From Variovorax ginsengisoli (GTDB taxonomy: Bacteria; Pseudomonadota; Gammaproteobacteria; Burkholderiales; Burkholderiaceae_C), in contig NZ_JAUJZH010000008.1 in NCBI RefSeq assembly GCF_030486595.1, forward strand, positions 186,001 to 250,000: 64,000 nt of DNA, read 5' to 3'. The position numbers were made by a program, and so were the translations under genes. Position 1 is the stretch's first letter. Every line of letters starts with the position of its first letter. The notes under the pieces are model-generated. The model saw only the letters and a program-made list of their open reading frames with translations. It did not search any database and was not told the DNA's origin. Positions 18,410 to 25,687 of the stretch are shown here, one piece after another.

Positions 18410-19651
18410 ATGAAACCAGCTTCTCACTCCCCCCTGTTGGCGCCCACGCGCCCGATCCGTTTCGCGGCCACGCTGATCGTCTTGCGCGATGGCGCCGCCG
18501 GCCTCGAGGTGCTGATGCTGCGCCGCGCCGAGAAGGAGGGCGACCAGAACAGTGGCGCCAGCGTCTTCCCCGGTGGCGGTGTCGACCCCCAGGACCGCCT
18601 GCTCCATGCCTGCTGCGACGCGCTCGACGATGCCGCGGCGAGCCACCGCCTGGCGTTGCCGGCGGGGGGCCTCGATTTCTACGTGGCCGCGATCCGCGAG
18701 TGTTTCGAAGAGGCCGGCCTGCTGTTCGCCAGCGAGGCCGAGGGCCGCCCGGTCGCCCTCGAAGCGCTCTCCGATGCCGAAGTCGCGGCGCTGCGGGCCA
18801 CCACGGAAGAGGGCGCAGCCTCGCTGCGCGGGCTGTGCGCCGAGCGCGGCTGGCGACTTGCCGTCGATCGGCTGGCCTACTTCGCCCACTGGCTCACGCC
18901 GCCGGGCATGCCGCGGCGCTTCGACACCCGCTTCTTCGTCGCGCTCGCGCCGGAGGGGCAGCAGGCCCGCCCCGACGGCCGCGAAACGGTGGAGCATTTC
19001 TGGTTGCGTCCGGCCGAGGCCCTCGATCCGGCCCGCGGGCTGCGGCTCATGAACGTGCAGCGCCGTGTGCTGCAGCAATTGGCGGCCTTCGGGCGTGCCG
19101 AGGCTTGCGTGGCGCACGCCCGCGGGTTGCCGCAGATCCCGCTGGTCATGCCGCGCCGTGCCTTGGCGGCGGACGGGCTGCGCGCCGTGAACCCGGACGA
19201 GGCCGCCTACGCCGAGATCGCCCGCATCGATCCGGAGGGCGAGGGCCACGGCCGCTGCGAACTGGACGACGGCCTGGTCATGTCCCTGTCGCCGCGCGTG
19301 CTGCGGGTGACCGTGCGCCGTGCCGGCGTGCTGGTCAATGGCTATCTGGTCGGCGGCGCCCGCAACGAGTGGGCGCTGATCGACGTCGACGGCGGCGACG
19401 AGCGGCATCGGGCCTTGCTGCTGTCGTCGGCGCCCGGGCCGGTGCGCTGGGTCCTGTCGGCGCAAGACATGCCGATCGCCTTGGGCGAGCGCATCGACCT
19501 CGGCGGCTGCGGGCTGCGCGTGCTGCGCCAAGGCTGGCTGCTGGAAGAAGAGCGGATGCTGTTCGCCGCCGAGGCGCCCTCGGTGCCGGCCCTGCCCGTC
19601 GGCGAGGTCGAGTGGCTGGCCTTGCGCAGCGGCTTCCTGCTGCGCCTCTGA
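18410..19651 (+). CDS. NUDIX hydrolase with degenerate metallo-beta-lactamase-like C terminus
   Basis: A 413-residue protein. Residues about 15-220 are a NUDIX domain with FPGGGVDP and the Nudix box end AAIRECFEEAGLLF (REx2EExG, about 95-105). Residues about 300-413 align by eye to the MBL domain usually fused to this kind of NUDIX (NGYLVGG, EWALID, APGPVRWVL), but where the metal motif HxHxDH should follow the sequence reads SAQDMP (about 350-355) and jumps to GERIDLGG and GWLLEEERMLF. So the tail has lost its metal ligands and about 100 or more residues by in-frame deletion. NUDIX activity toward a nucleoside diphosphate or CoA-type substrate may remain. Confidence 0.8.
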   Translation: MKPASHSPLLAPTRPIRFAATLIVLRDGAAGLEVLMLRRAEKEGDQNSGASVFPGGGVDPQDRLLHACCDALDDAAASHRLALPAGGLDFYVAAIRECFEEAGLLFASEAEGRPVALEALSDAEVAALRATTEEGAASLRGLCAERGWRLAVDRLAYFAHWLTPPGMPRRFDTRFFVALAPEGQQARPDGRETVEHFWLRPAEALDPARGLRLMNVQRRVLQQLAAFGRAEACVAHARGLPQIPLVMPRRALAADGLRAVNPDEAAYAEIARIDPEGEGHGRCELDDGLVMSLSPRVLRVTVRRAGVLVNGYLVGGARNEWALIDVDGGDERHRALLLSSAPGPVRWVLSAQDMPIALGERIDLGGCGLRVLRQGWLLEEERMLFAAEAPSVPALPVGEVEWLALRSGFLLRL

Positions 19652-19655
19652 GATG

Positions 19656-19694
19656 CTTGCGGGACAGACCAGGAAACTGTCCAGTGGTCTTGCC
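19656..19694 (+). repeat. Partial copy of the nested-hairpin intergenic repeat
   Basis: CTTGCGGGACAGACCAGGAAACTG followed by CAGT is the left half and core of the 60-bp repeat found after phoB and dnaX, with a shortened right arm. It lies in the 44 bases between the NUDIX and VOC stop codons and could serve both as terminator. Confidence 0.6.
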
Positions 19695-19695
19695 G

Positions 19696-20070
19696 TCAGA
19701 GGCTCTGGATCACCGCCATGATGTTGCCTTCGCTGTCCTTGAACCACGCAGCCCTGGCGCCGCCCTCGGTCACGATGCCGCTGGCGTCCTGGCCCGGCAT
19801 GCCGTAGGTCTCGAACACCACGCCGCGCGCCTTCAGGTCGGCCACTTCGCGCTCGATGTCCGCCACCTGCCAGAACGCCTGGCTGGCCTGCGAGGTGCCT
19901 GCGTTGGGGGTCGGATAGAGAAAGCATCCGGTGCCGCCGGCGAATGCGTAGTGCACGCCACCGGCGGTCTCGGCCGCGGGCGTGAAGCCCAGCTTGTCTT
20001 CGTAGAAGCGGCGCGCCCGCGCCATGTCGCGGGCGGGGATGTAGGCGTACATGGGGGACTGCTGCAGCAT
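19696..20070 (-). CDS. VOC (glyoxalase/bleomycin resistance) family protein
   Basis: A 124-residue single-domain VOC protein: YAYIPARDMARARRFYEDKLGF at the N terminus, a central FWQVADIEREVADLKARGV and the C-terminal AAWFKDSEGNIMAV strand with the conserved D-x-x-G-N. ATG 20070 is preceded by CAGGAG. Members act as dioxygenases, isomerases or binding proteins with a bound divalent metal; the role here is unknown. Downstream of tRNA-Arg on the same strand. Confidence 0.83.
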   Translation of the reverse strand: MLQQSPMYAYIPARDMARARRFYEDKLGFTPAAETAGGVHYAFAGGTGCFLYPTPNAGTSQASQAFWQVADIEREVADLKARGVVFETYGMPGQDASGIVTEGGARAAWFKDSEGNIMAVIQSL

Positions 20071-20100
20071 CGATGTCTCCTGGGCGGGAATCACGTGCAA

Positions 20101-20177
20101 TGGCGCGGCGGACAGGAATCGAACCCGTAACCCCCAGCTTAGAAGGCTGGTGCTCTATCCGGTTGAGCTACCGCCGC
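20101..20177 (-). tRNA. tRNA-Arg (anticodon TCT)
   Basis: A 77-base cloverleaf on the minus strand with 7-bp acceptor stem GCGGCGG/CCGCCGC, D arm TAGCTCAACCGGATAGAGCA, anticodon loop CTTCTAA (TCT, reads AGA), T loop GGTTCGAATCC and an encoded CCA. Confidence 0.95.
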
Positions 20178-20324
20178 GCAGAGAAACTGAAAAAAAGCCG
20201 CGACCGGGCATGCCGGGGGCAGCGGGTGCGCGACCGCGATTCTACGGTGGCCGCGGTCGTTGGCGACGGCGAGGTGGCCGGCGATACTGGCGGGCGGCAC
20301 GAACGCCACAAGCAGGAGGCCTTC

Positions 20325-21143
20325 ATGGACACACCCGGTTCCGACGCGATGTTCGCAGGCTCGATTCCGGAGCTCTACGACAAGCACCTGGTGCCCCTCA
20401 TCTTCGAACCCTACGCGATCGAGCTTGCGCGCCGGGCGGCGGCGCTGGCGCCGGGCCGCGTGCTCGAGACGGCGGCCGGCACGGGCGTCGTCACGCGCGC
20501 GTTGGCAAGAACGCTCCCGGCGCAGGTCGAGCTGGTGGCCACCGACCTGAACCCGCCGATGCTGGCGCGCGCGGCCGCCGTCGGCACTGCGCGGCCGGTG
20601 ACGTGGCAGCCGGCCGATGCCATGCAGCTGCCGTTCGTGTCGGCGGCGTTCGACCTGGTGGTTTGCCAGTTCGGCGTCATGTTCTTTCCCGACAGGGCCG
20701 CCGCCTTCGGCGAGGCGCGGCGGGTGCTTCGGCCTGGCGGCGCATTGCTGTTCAACGCCTGGGACCGCATCGAGGAGAACGAATTCGCGGACGTGATCAC
20801 CGCCGCGCTTGCTGCGCTCTATCCCGACGATCCCCCCCGTTTCATGGCGCGCACGCCGCACGGCTATTTCGACCGCGAACTGATCGCGCGGGACCTGGCC
20901 GCCGCGGGATTCGAAACGGCCCCGTTGATCGAGACCGTGACGGCGCGCAGCCGCGGCCCGTCGGCCCAGGCGGTGGCCCTTGCCTACTGCCAGGGCACAC
21001 CGCTGCGCAACGAGATCGAAGCACGCTCGGCGGATGGATTGGCGAGCGCCACCAGCGCCTGTGCAGAGGCCCTGGAAGCGCGCTTCGGCAGCGGCGCTGT
21101 GGACGGGCGGATCCAGGCCCAAGTGGTCTTGGCAAGGAACTGA
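20325..21143 (+). CDS. Class I SAM-dependent methyltransferase
   Basis: A 272-residue methyltransferase with AGGAGG 6 bases before ATG 20325. Motif I VLETAAGTGVVTRAL (about 42-56), acidic post-I VATDLNPPML (about 70), motif II DAMQLPFVSAAFDLVVCQFG (about 96-115) and post-II VLRPGGALLFNAW (about 140) match UbiE/type 11 methyltransferases. A C-terminal helical extension probably binds the acceptor. The acceptor is unknown. Confidence 0.85.
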   Translation: MDTPGSDAMFAGSIPELYDKHLVPLIFEPYAIELARRAAALAPGRVLETAAGTGVVTRALARTLPAQVELVATDLNPPMLARAAAVGTARPVTWQPADAMQLPFVSAAFDLVVCQFGVMFFPDRAAAFGEARRVLRPGGALLFNAWDRIEENEFADVITAALAALYPDDPPRFMARTPHGYFDRELIARDLAAAGFETAPLIETVTARSRGPSAQAVALAYCQGTPLRNEIEARSADGLASATSACAEALEARFGSGAVDGRIQAQVVLARN

Positions 21144-21210
21144 ACCTTCGAGCCGTGGTTGAAGTCGAACCAGGGTCGCCGCAATCATGCGACGACAGGA
21201 GGTTAGAACC

Positions 21211-21570
21211 ATGAAGCACGTCAAGCACTGGCAGGACCCGCTGAACGCGGCGCTCGGTGTCTGGTTGATTCTGTCGCCCTGGGTCGTGGGCTTCCAGGAC
21301 CAGGCCACGCCATCCATGAACGCGGTGGCCGTGGGCATCTTGCTGGGCGCCACGGCGCTGGGCGCCACCTTCGTTCCCCGCGCATGGGAAGAATGGACCG
21401 AAGGCGCTCTGGGGCTCTGGATGGTCATCTCTCCGTGGGCGCTGGGCTTCGCCGCGGTGCGCGACCCCAAGATGACCGCCGTGGTCACGGGCGTCGCTGT
21501 CGTCGTCCTGGCGCTCTGGGTGCTGGCGACCGACAAGGACTACATCCACAGGGGCAAGCCGGCGCACTGA
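21211..21570 (+). CDS. SPW repeat membrane protein
   Basis: A 119-residue inner-membrane protein with four hydrophobic helices arranged as two repeats. Each repeat holds the SPW signature: SPWVVGF (about residue 23) and SPWALGF (about 79). ATG 21211 has AGGAGG 9 bases upstream. SPW proteins are found in many bacteria and their role is unknown. A strong bidirectional terminator follows. Confidence 0.88.
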   Translation: MKHVKHWQDPLNAALGVWLILSPWVVGFQDQATPSMNAVAVGILLGATALGATFVPRAWEEWTEGALGLWMVISPWALGFAAVRDPKMTAVVTGVAVVVLALWVLATDKDYIHRGKPAH

Positions 21571-21646
21571 GCAGATGAAGGCGGAGCCCGAGCACGCGGA
21601 AGCTGCGGCAGGCCGCGCGTGAACGGGACTGCCTTGCGAAAAGCAA

Positions 21647-21688
21647 AACGCCTGCAAGAACCTAAGTCCTTGCAGGCGTTCACTTTTT
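21647..21688. terminator. Bidirectional rho-independent terminator
   Basis: AACGCCTGCAAG (21647-21658) pairs perfectly with CTTGCAGGCGTT (21669-21680). On the plus strand it is followed by a run of five T (21684-21688) and ends the SPW transcript; on the minus strand it is followed by TTGCTTTT and ends the tRNA-Pro transcript. Confidence 0.9.
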
Positions 21689-21690
21689 GA

Positions 21691-21767
<77 letters not shown>

Positions 21768-21818
21768 ACTAGCCTTCGATTCTAACCCGGGAATCGGGGC
21801 CAGGCCGGGCAGCGCGCC

Positions 21819-22523
21819 TCAATGACGCTGATACTGCGTGCTGCCGAACAGGATTTCGCGTTCCTTGTCGCCCGTGAGCGGCTGCCGCAGGTCGGCCAGC
21901 ACCTTGACGCCGCGCTGCACCGCGGGCCGGGCGGCGATGCCCTCGAACCACTTCTTCAGGTGCGGGTAGTCGGCCAGCACGATGCCCTGGTTCTCCCAGC
22001 TGCGCAGCCACGGGAAGATCGCGATGTCGGCGATCGAATAGCTGTCGCCGGCGATGAACGGGTGGCTCGACAGCTGCTTGTCGATCACGCCGTAGAGCCG
22101 CTTGGCCTCGTTGCTGTAGCGCTCGATCGCATAGCCGATCTTCTCGGGCGCATAGAGACGGAAATGATGGGCCTGGCCAAGCATCGGGCCCACACCCCCC
22201 ATCTGGAACATCAGCCACTGAAGCACTTCGTAGCGCTCGCGGTCGCCCGTCGGCAAAAACTTGCCGGTCTTGCCGGCCAGATAGACCAGGATCGCACCGG
22301 ACTCGAAGAGCGAGATCGGCTGGCCGTCGGGTCCGAGGGGATCGGTGATGGCTGGAATCTTGTTGTTCGGGCTGATCTTCAGGAAACCGGGGTCGAACTG
22401 GTCGCCCTTGCCGATGTGGATCGGGTGCGCGCGGTAGGGGAGGCCGCACTCCTCCAGCATGATGTGGACCTTGTGGCCGTTGGGCGTGGCCCAGGAATAG
22501 ACGTCGATGGGGGCTTGGGTCAT
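21819..22523 (-). CDS. Glutathione S-transferase family protein (YghU/YfcG-like)
   Basis: A 234-residue GST. The N-terminal thioredoxin-like domain (about 1-90) starts [20 protein letters not shown], the hallmark of the nu-class YfcG/YghU disulfide-bond reductases, and contains NNKIPAITD and [12 protein letters not shown] for glutathione binding. The helical domain follows with [12 protein letters not shown]. These enzymes use two glutathiones to reduce disulfides or peroxides in the cytoplasm. Single gene next to tRNA-Pro. Confidence 0.87.
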   Translation of the reverse strand: MTQAPIDVYSWATPNGHKVHIMLEECGLPYRAHPIHIGKGDQFDPGFLKISPNNKIPAITDPLGPDGQPISLFESGAILVYLAGKTGKFLPTGDRERYEVLQWLMFQMGGVGPMLGQAHHFRLYAPEKIGYAIERYSNEAKRLYGVIDKQLSSHPFIAGDSYSIADIAIFPWLRSWENQGIVLADYPHLKKWFEGIAARPAVQRGVKVLADLRQPLTGDKEREILFGSTQYQRH

Positions 22524-22596
22524 TGTTGCGTCGGGATGAAAAGCCGGCCAGCATAGCCCCGGCCGGGATTTCTTGCCGGCCGCGCCCCGGGTTCGC

Positions 22597-22857
22597 CTAC
22601 CCGACCTGGCTCCCATGCGCATAGCACCACATCCAGTCCTCGTCCGGCTCCAGCGACGCGACGACGGCATGCCCGGTGGCGTGGAAGTGCCGCGTCGCGT
22701 GCTGGTTCTTCGACGAATCGCAGCAGCCTACGTGGCCGCAGTGGACGCACAGCCGCAGGTGGACCCAGCCGTCGCCGAGCGCAAGGCATTCCTCGCAGCC
22801 GGCCGACGACGGCGGCACGATGACGTTCGGCACGTGGGAGCAGGGGTAGACGGACAT
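22597..22857 (-). CDS. UBP-type zinc finger protein
   Basis: An 86-residue protein that is almost entirely a UBP zinc finger: CSH near the N terminus, CEECLALGDGWVHLRLCVHC, GHVGCCDSSKNQHATRHFHATGH and CYAHG give the expected Cys/His ligands for two or three zinc ions. Bacteria with this domain lack ubiquitin; the gene is often next to TrxR-like flavoproteins, as here, where it lies 28 bases after the stop of the cNMP-TrxR fusion. It may be a redox partner; not proven. Confidence 0.85.
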   Translation of the reverse strand: MSVYPCSHVPNVIVPPSSAGCEECLALGDGWVHLRLCVHCGHVGCCDSSKNQHATRHFHATGHAVVASLEPDEDWMWCYAHGSQVG

Positions 22858-22885
22858 CGCGGGGACTCCTTTGTCGTCGGCCGCG

Positions 22886-24568
22886 TCAGGCCGCCGTCGC
22901 GGCTGCGGCAGCCAGATGCTGATGGATCAGGGCGACCACAGCGGCGCCTTCGCCGATGGCGCCGCCGACCCGCTTGACCGAGCCCGAGCGCACGTCGCCG
23001 ACCGCGAACACGCCCGGAACGCTCGATTCGAGTGCCGCCGCGGTCTTGGCCGGAAAGCCGCCGCGCGCCACCTGGCCCGTGAGCACGAAGCCGTGCTTGT
23101 CGAGCGCCACGCCGCAGCCCTGGAGCCAGTCGGTCTCGGGCAGGGCGCCGATGAATAGGAAGATGTTGCGCGCCGGGCAGTCTTCCTGCAGGCCGTTGCG
23201 GCGGTCGCGCCAGGTGGCGCCGTTCAGGCCGCTGGCCGGCTCGCCATGGAGCGCCACCAGCTCGGTGTGCGGGTGCAGCTCGATGTTGTCGCTGGCCTCG
23301 ATGCGATCGATCAGGTAGCGCGACATGGTGGCGGCCAGCGAAGGCCCGCGCACCAGCACGTTGACCTTGGCCGCATGCTGCGACAGGAACACCGCCGCCT
23401 GGCCGGCCGAGTTGCCGCCGCCGACCAGCGCGACCTCCTGCTTGGCGCAGAGCTTGGCTTCGAGTGCCGACGCCCAGTACCAGATCCCCCGGCCCTCGAA
23501 ATCGGCCAGCCGCGGTACCTCGGGCCGACGGTAGCGCGCGCCGCTCGCGATCACCAGGGTCTTCGACCTCAGCCGCCTGCCATCGGCCAGGTGGACCGAG
23601 ACTTCGCCGCGCGTTTCGGCGGCGCTGCAATCGAGCGATTCGACCTGGGCCGGGATCAGCATCTCGACGCCGAACTTCTGCGCCTGCACATAGGCGCGCC
23701 CGGCCAGCGCGCCGCCCGAGATGCCGGTCGGGAAGCCGAGGTAGTTTTCGATCCGGGCACTGGCGCCGGCCTGGCCGCCGAAGGAGCGGCAGTCGACCAC
23801 GATCACGCGCAGGCCTTCGGAGGCGGCGTAGACCGCGGTGGCGAGCCCGGCCGGTCCCGCGCCGACCACCAGCACGTCGAACAGGTCGTCGTGGTCGATG
23901 CTGTCGACCATGCCGAGGCAGCGGGCCAGCGCGTGCTCGGTCGGGTTGGGCATCACGCTGCCGTCGGGGCAGACGGCCAGCAGTTCGGCTTCTCCGTATT
24001 GCTCGAGCAGCGCGGCCGCGTCGGCGTCCTGGGTCACATCGACCACGTGGTACGGATAGCCGTTGCGGCCCAGGAAGTTCTGCAGCCGCAGCACGCCGGC
24101 CGACTGCGGCGGCCCGATCAGCACCGGCCCGCTGGCGCCGGACTCGATCAGCGCGACCCGGCGCAGGATCATCGCGCGCACCAGCCGCTCGCCCAGGTCG
24201 GCCTCGGCGATGATCAGCGCCCGCAACTGGTCCGGGGGCACCAGCAGGGTCTCGACGTCTGCTTCGGCGTGGCCATCGACCAGGGCGGGACGCCCCGACA
24301 GCTGGGCGATCTCGGCCAGGAAATGCCCCGGGCCCTGGTGTTCGATCGGCACCACCCGGCCGAGGCCGTCGCGCTGCGTGATCGCCACCACGCCTTCGAG
24401 CACGACGAACATCCCGGGCCCGGGCTCGCCGGCCCGGAACAGGCAGTCGCCGCGCGCATAGCGCCGCACGCTGCCGAAGCGCCGGATGCGCCCGATGTCC
24501 TGCGCGCTCAGGACCGGAAACATCTGGTGGCGGCGGGTCTCGACTTCGATTCTTGATTCGGTGGCCAT
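22886..24568 (-). CDS. Cyclic-nucleotide-binding domain fused to thioredoxin-reductase-like flavoprotein
   Basis: A 560-residue fusion. Residues about 15-130 are a cNMP-binding domain (GDCLFRAGEPGPGMFVVLEG, then GHFLAEIAQLSG), about 145-210 a glutaredoxin-like spacer (VLRLQNFLGRNGYPYHVVDV), and about 230-550 a TrxR-like domain with FAD motif VVGAGPAGLATAVYAA, NAD(P)H motif VALVGGGNSAGQAA and VFAVGDVRSGSVKRV. The redox CxxC of true thioredoxin reductase is absent, so it is not a standard disulfide reductase. It appears to be a ligand-gated oxidoreductase, operonic with the UBP zinc finger. Confidence 0.87.
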   Translation of the reverse strand: MATESRIEVETRRHQMFPVLSAQDIGRIRRFGSVRRYARGDCLFRAGEPGPGMFVVLEGVVAITQRDGLGRVVPIEHQGPGHFLAEIAQLSGRPALVDGHAEADVETLLVPPDQLRALIIAEADLGERLVRAMILRRVALIESGASGPVLIGPPQSAGVLRLQNFLGRNGYPYHVVDVTQDADAAALLEQYGEAELLAVCPDGSVMPNPTEHALARCLGMVDSIDHDDLFDVLVVGAGPAGLATAVYAASEGLRVIVVDCRSFGGQAGASARIENYLGFPTGISGGALAGRAYVQAQKFGVEMLIPAQVESLDCSAAETRGEVSVHLADGRRLRSKTLVIASGARYRRPEVPRLADFEGRGIWYWASALEAKLCAKQEVALVGGGNSAGQAAVFLSQHAAKVNVLVRGPSLAATMSRYLIDRIEASDNIELHPHTELVALHGEPASGLNGATWRDRRNGLQEDCPARNIFLFIGALPETDWLQGCGVALDKHGFVLTGQVARGGFPAKTAAALESSVPGVFAVGDVRSGSVKRVGGAIGEGAAVVALIHQHLAAAAATAA

Positions 24569-24702
24569 CGGCTCTCCATGGAACGAATTTGCGGAATTAA
24601 ACGCTGAAGCGGCCTGCAGCGCCGGCCGTCATCGAATTGCCTTCGAACGGACATGCTTGTTTCACCGCGGATGCCGAGACTGCCTTCGCAGAAAGGGTCC
24701 CC

Positions 24703-25566
24703 ATGAAAGAACTGCCCACGCCCACCTTCCCGTTTTCGCAGCTGGGTCTGCGCGGCGCCCTGTGGCCCGCGCCAGAACCGGCACGCCCTGCCGATGCAAT
24801 TGCCGTGCCCCGCGCCCGGCCCGTGGCCGCCGACAGCGCCGCCGGCATCAGCGTGAGCTGGGCCCGCCACCAGGACGAGGTCCGTGCCGCCCAGCGGTTG
24901 CGCTACGCGGTGTTCGCCGGCGAAATGGGCGCGCGGCTGACGACGCCGGTCGCCGGCCATGACATCGACCTGTTCGACGACTTCTGCGAGCACCTGCTGG
25001 TGCGGGACGACGCCAGCGGCCAGGTGATCGGCACCTACCGGGTGCTGACGCCGGCCCAGGCCCGCCGCGTCGGCAGCACCTACAGCGACATCGAGTTCGA
25101 CCTGACCCGGCTGCGCGACCTGCGCGAGCGCATGGTCGAGCTGGGCCGCAGCTGCGTCCATGCCGAGCATCGCCAGGGCGGCGTGATCCTGGCGCTTTGG
25201 GGCGCCCTGGCGGGCTTCATGAGCCGCAACAAGCTGGACACGATGATCGGCTGCGCCAGCATCCCGATGTGGCATCACGGCGTGACCAGCGGCGATGCCG
25301 CGGCCAGCATCTGGCGCCAGCTCTCGGCCACCCACATGGCGCCGATCCAGTACCAGGTGCAGCCGCGCCTGCCGCTGCCGGTGCAGCGCCTGGACGGCGC
25401 ACTCGACGTCGAGCCGCCGGCCCTCATCAAGGGCTACCTGCGCCTTGGCGCCAAGGTGCTGGGCCCGCCGGCCTGGGATCCGGATTTCAACACCGCCGAC
25501 CTGCCGATGCTGATGCGCATCGACGATCTGCCGGCGCGCTACAAGCGTCACTTCCAGGGCCGGTGA
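24703..25566 (+). CDS. olsB: GNAT-type N-acyltransferase, OlsB-like (ornithine lipid synthesis)
   Basis: A 287-residue protein. Residues about 50-190 carry the OlsB/hemolysin-acyltransferase pattern: QRLRYAVFAGEMGA, HDIDLFDDFCEHLLVRD, VIGTYRVLTP, MVELGRSCVHAEHRQGG and FMSRNKLDTMIGCASI; the C-terminal part has LIKGYLRLGAKVLG. OlsB transfers a 3-hydroxyacyl group from ACP to the amino group of ornithine, the first step of the phosphorus-free ornithine lipids. The position directly before ppk and the pst-pho block fits a phosphate-limitation role. No clear Pho box was seen in its own 134-base upstream gap. OlsA is not in the window. Confidence 0.72.
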   Translation: MKELPTPTFPFSQLGLRGALWPAPEPARPADAIAVPRARPVAADSAAGISVSWARHQDEVRAAQRLRYAVFAGEMGARLTTPVAGHDIDLFDDFCEHLLVRDDASGQVIGTYRVLTPAQARRVGSTYSDIEFDLTRLRDLRERMVELGRSCVHAEHRQGGVILALWGALAGFMSRNKLDTMIGCASIPMWHHGVTSGDAAASIWRQLSATHMAPIQYQVQPRLPLPVQRLDGALDVEPPALIKGYLRLGAKVLGPPAWDPDFNTADLPMLMRIDDLPARYKRHFQGR

Positions 25567-25588
25567 GCAACGCCGGCGCCGCGGGAAC

Positions 25589-25617
25589 TTGTCATGTGAC
25601 AGTCACAAAATTGTCAT
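25589..25617 (+). promoter_or_regulatory. Pho box upstream of ppk (three units)
   Basis: Three 7-bp units, TTGTCAT (25589-25595), CAGTCAC (25600-25606) and TTGTCAT (25611-25617), separated by exactly 4 bases each, the 11-bp period of PhoB binding sites (consensus CTGTCAT). They end 70 bases before the ppk ATG. No other gene is between. Confidence 0.75.
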
Positions 25618-25687
25618 GTTCGGCCTCGACACTGGCGAGCTGCAACCACTTAGCATTTCTGCGGCGGTTGTTACAGAATCCTTCTTC

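Noticed and set aside
18308-19927. Long minus-strand extension upstream of the 65-residue gene
   Set aside because: It is antisense to the NUDIX gene; only the last 65 codons have a ribosome site and protein-like sequence.
25567-25687. ppk start upstream of ATG 25688
   Set aside because: The in-frame upstream codons run through the Pho box and give non-PPK residues; ATG 25688 gives the normal N terminus.
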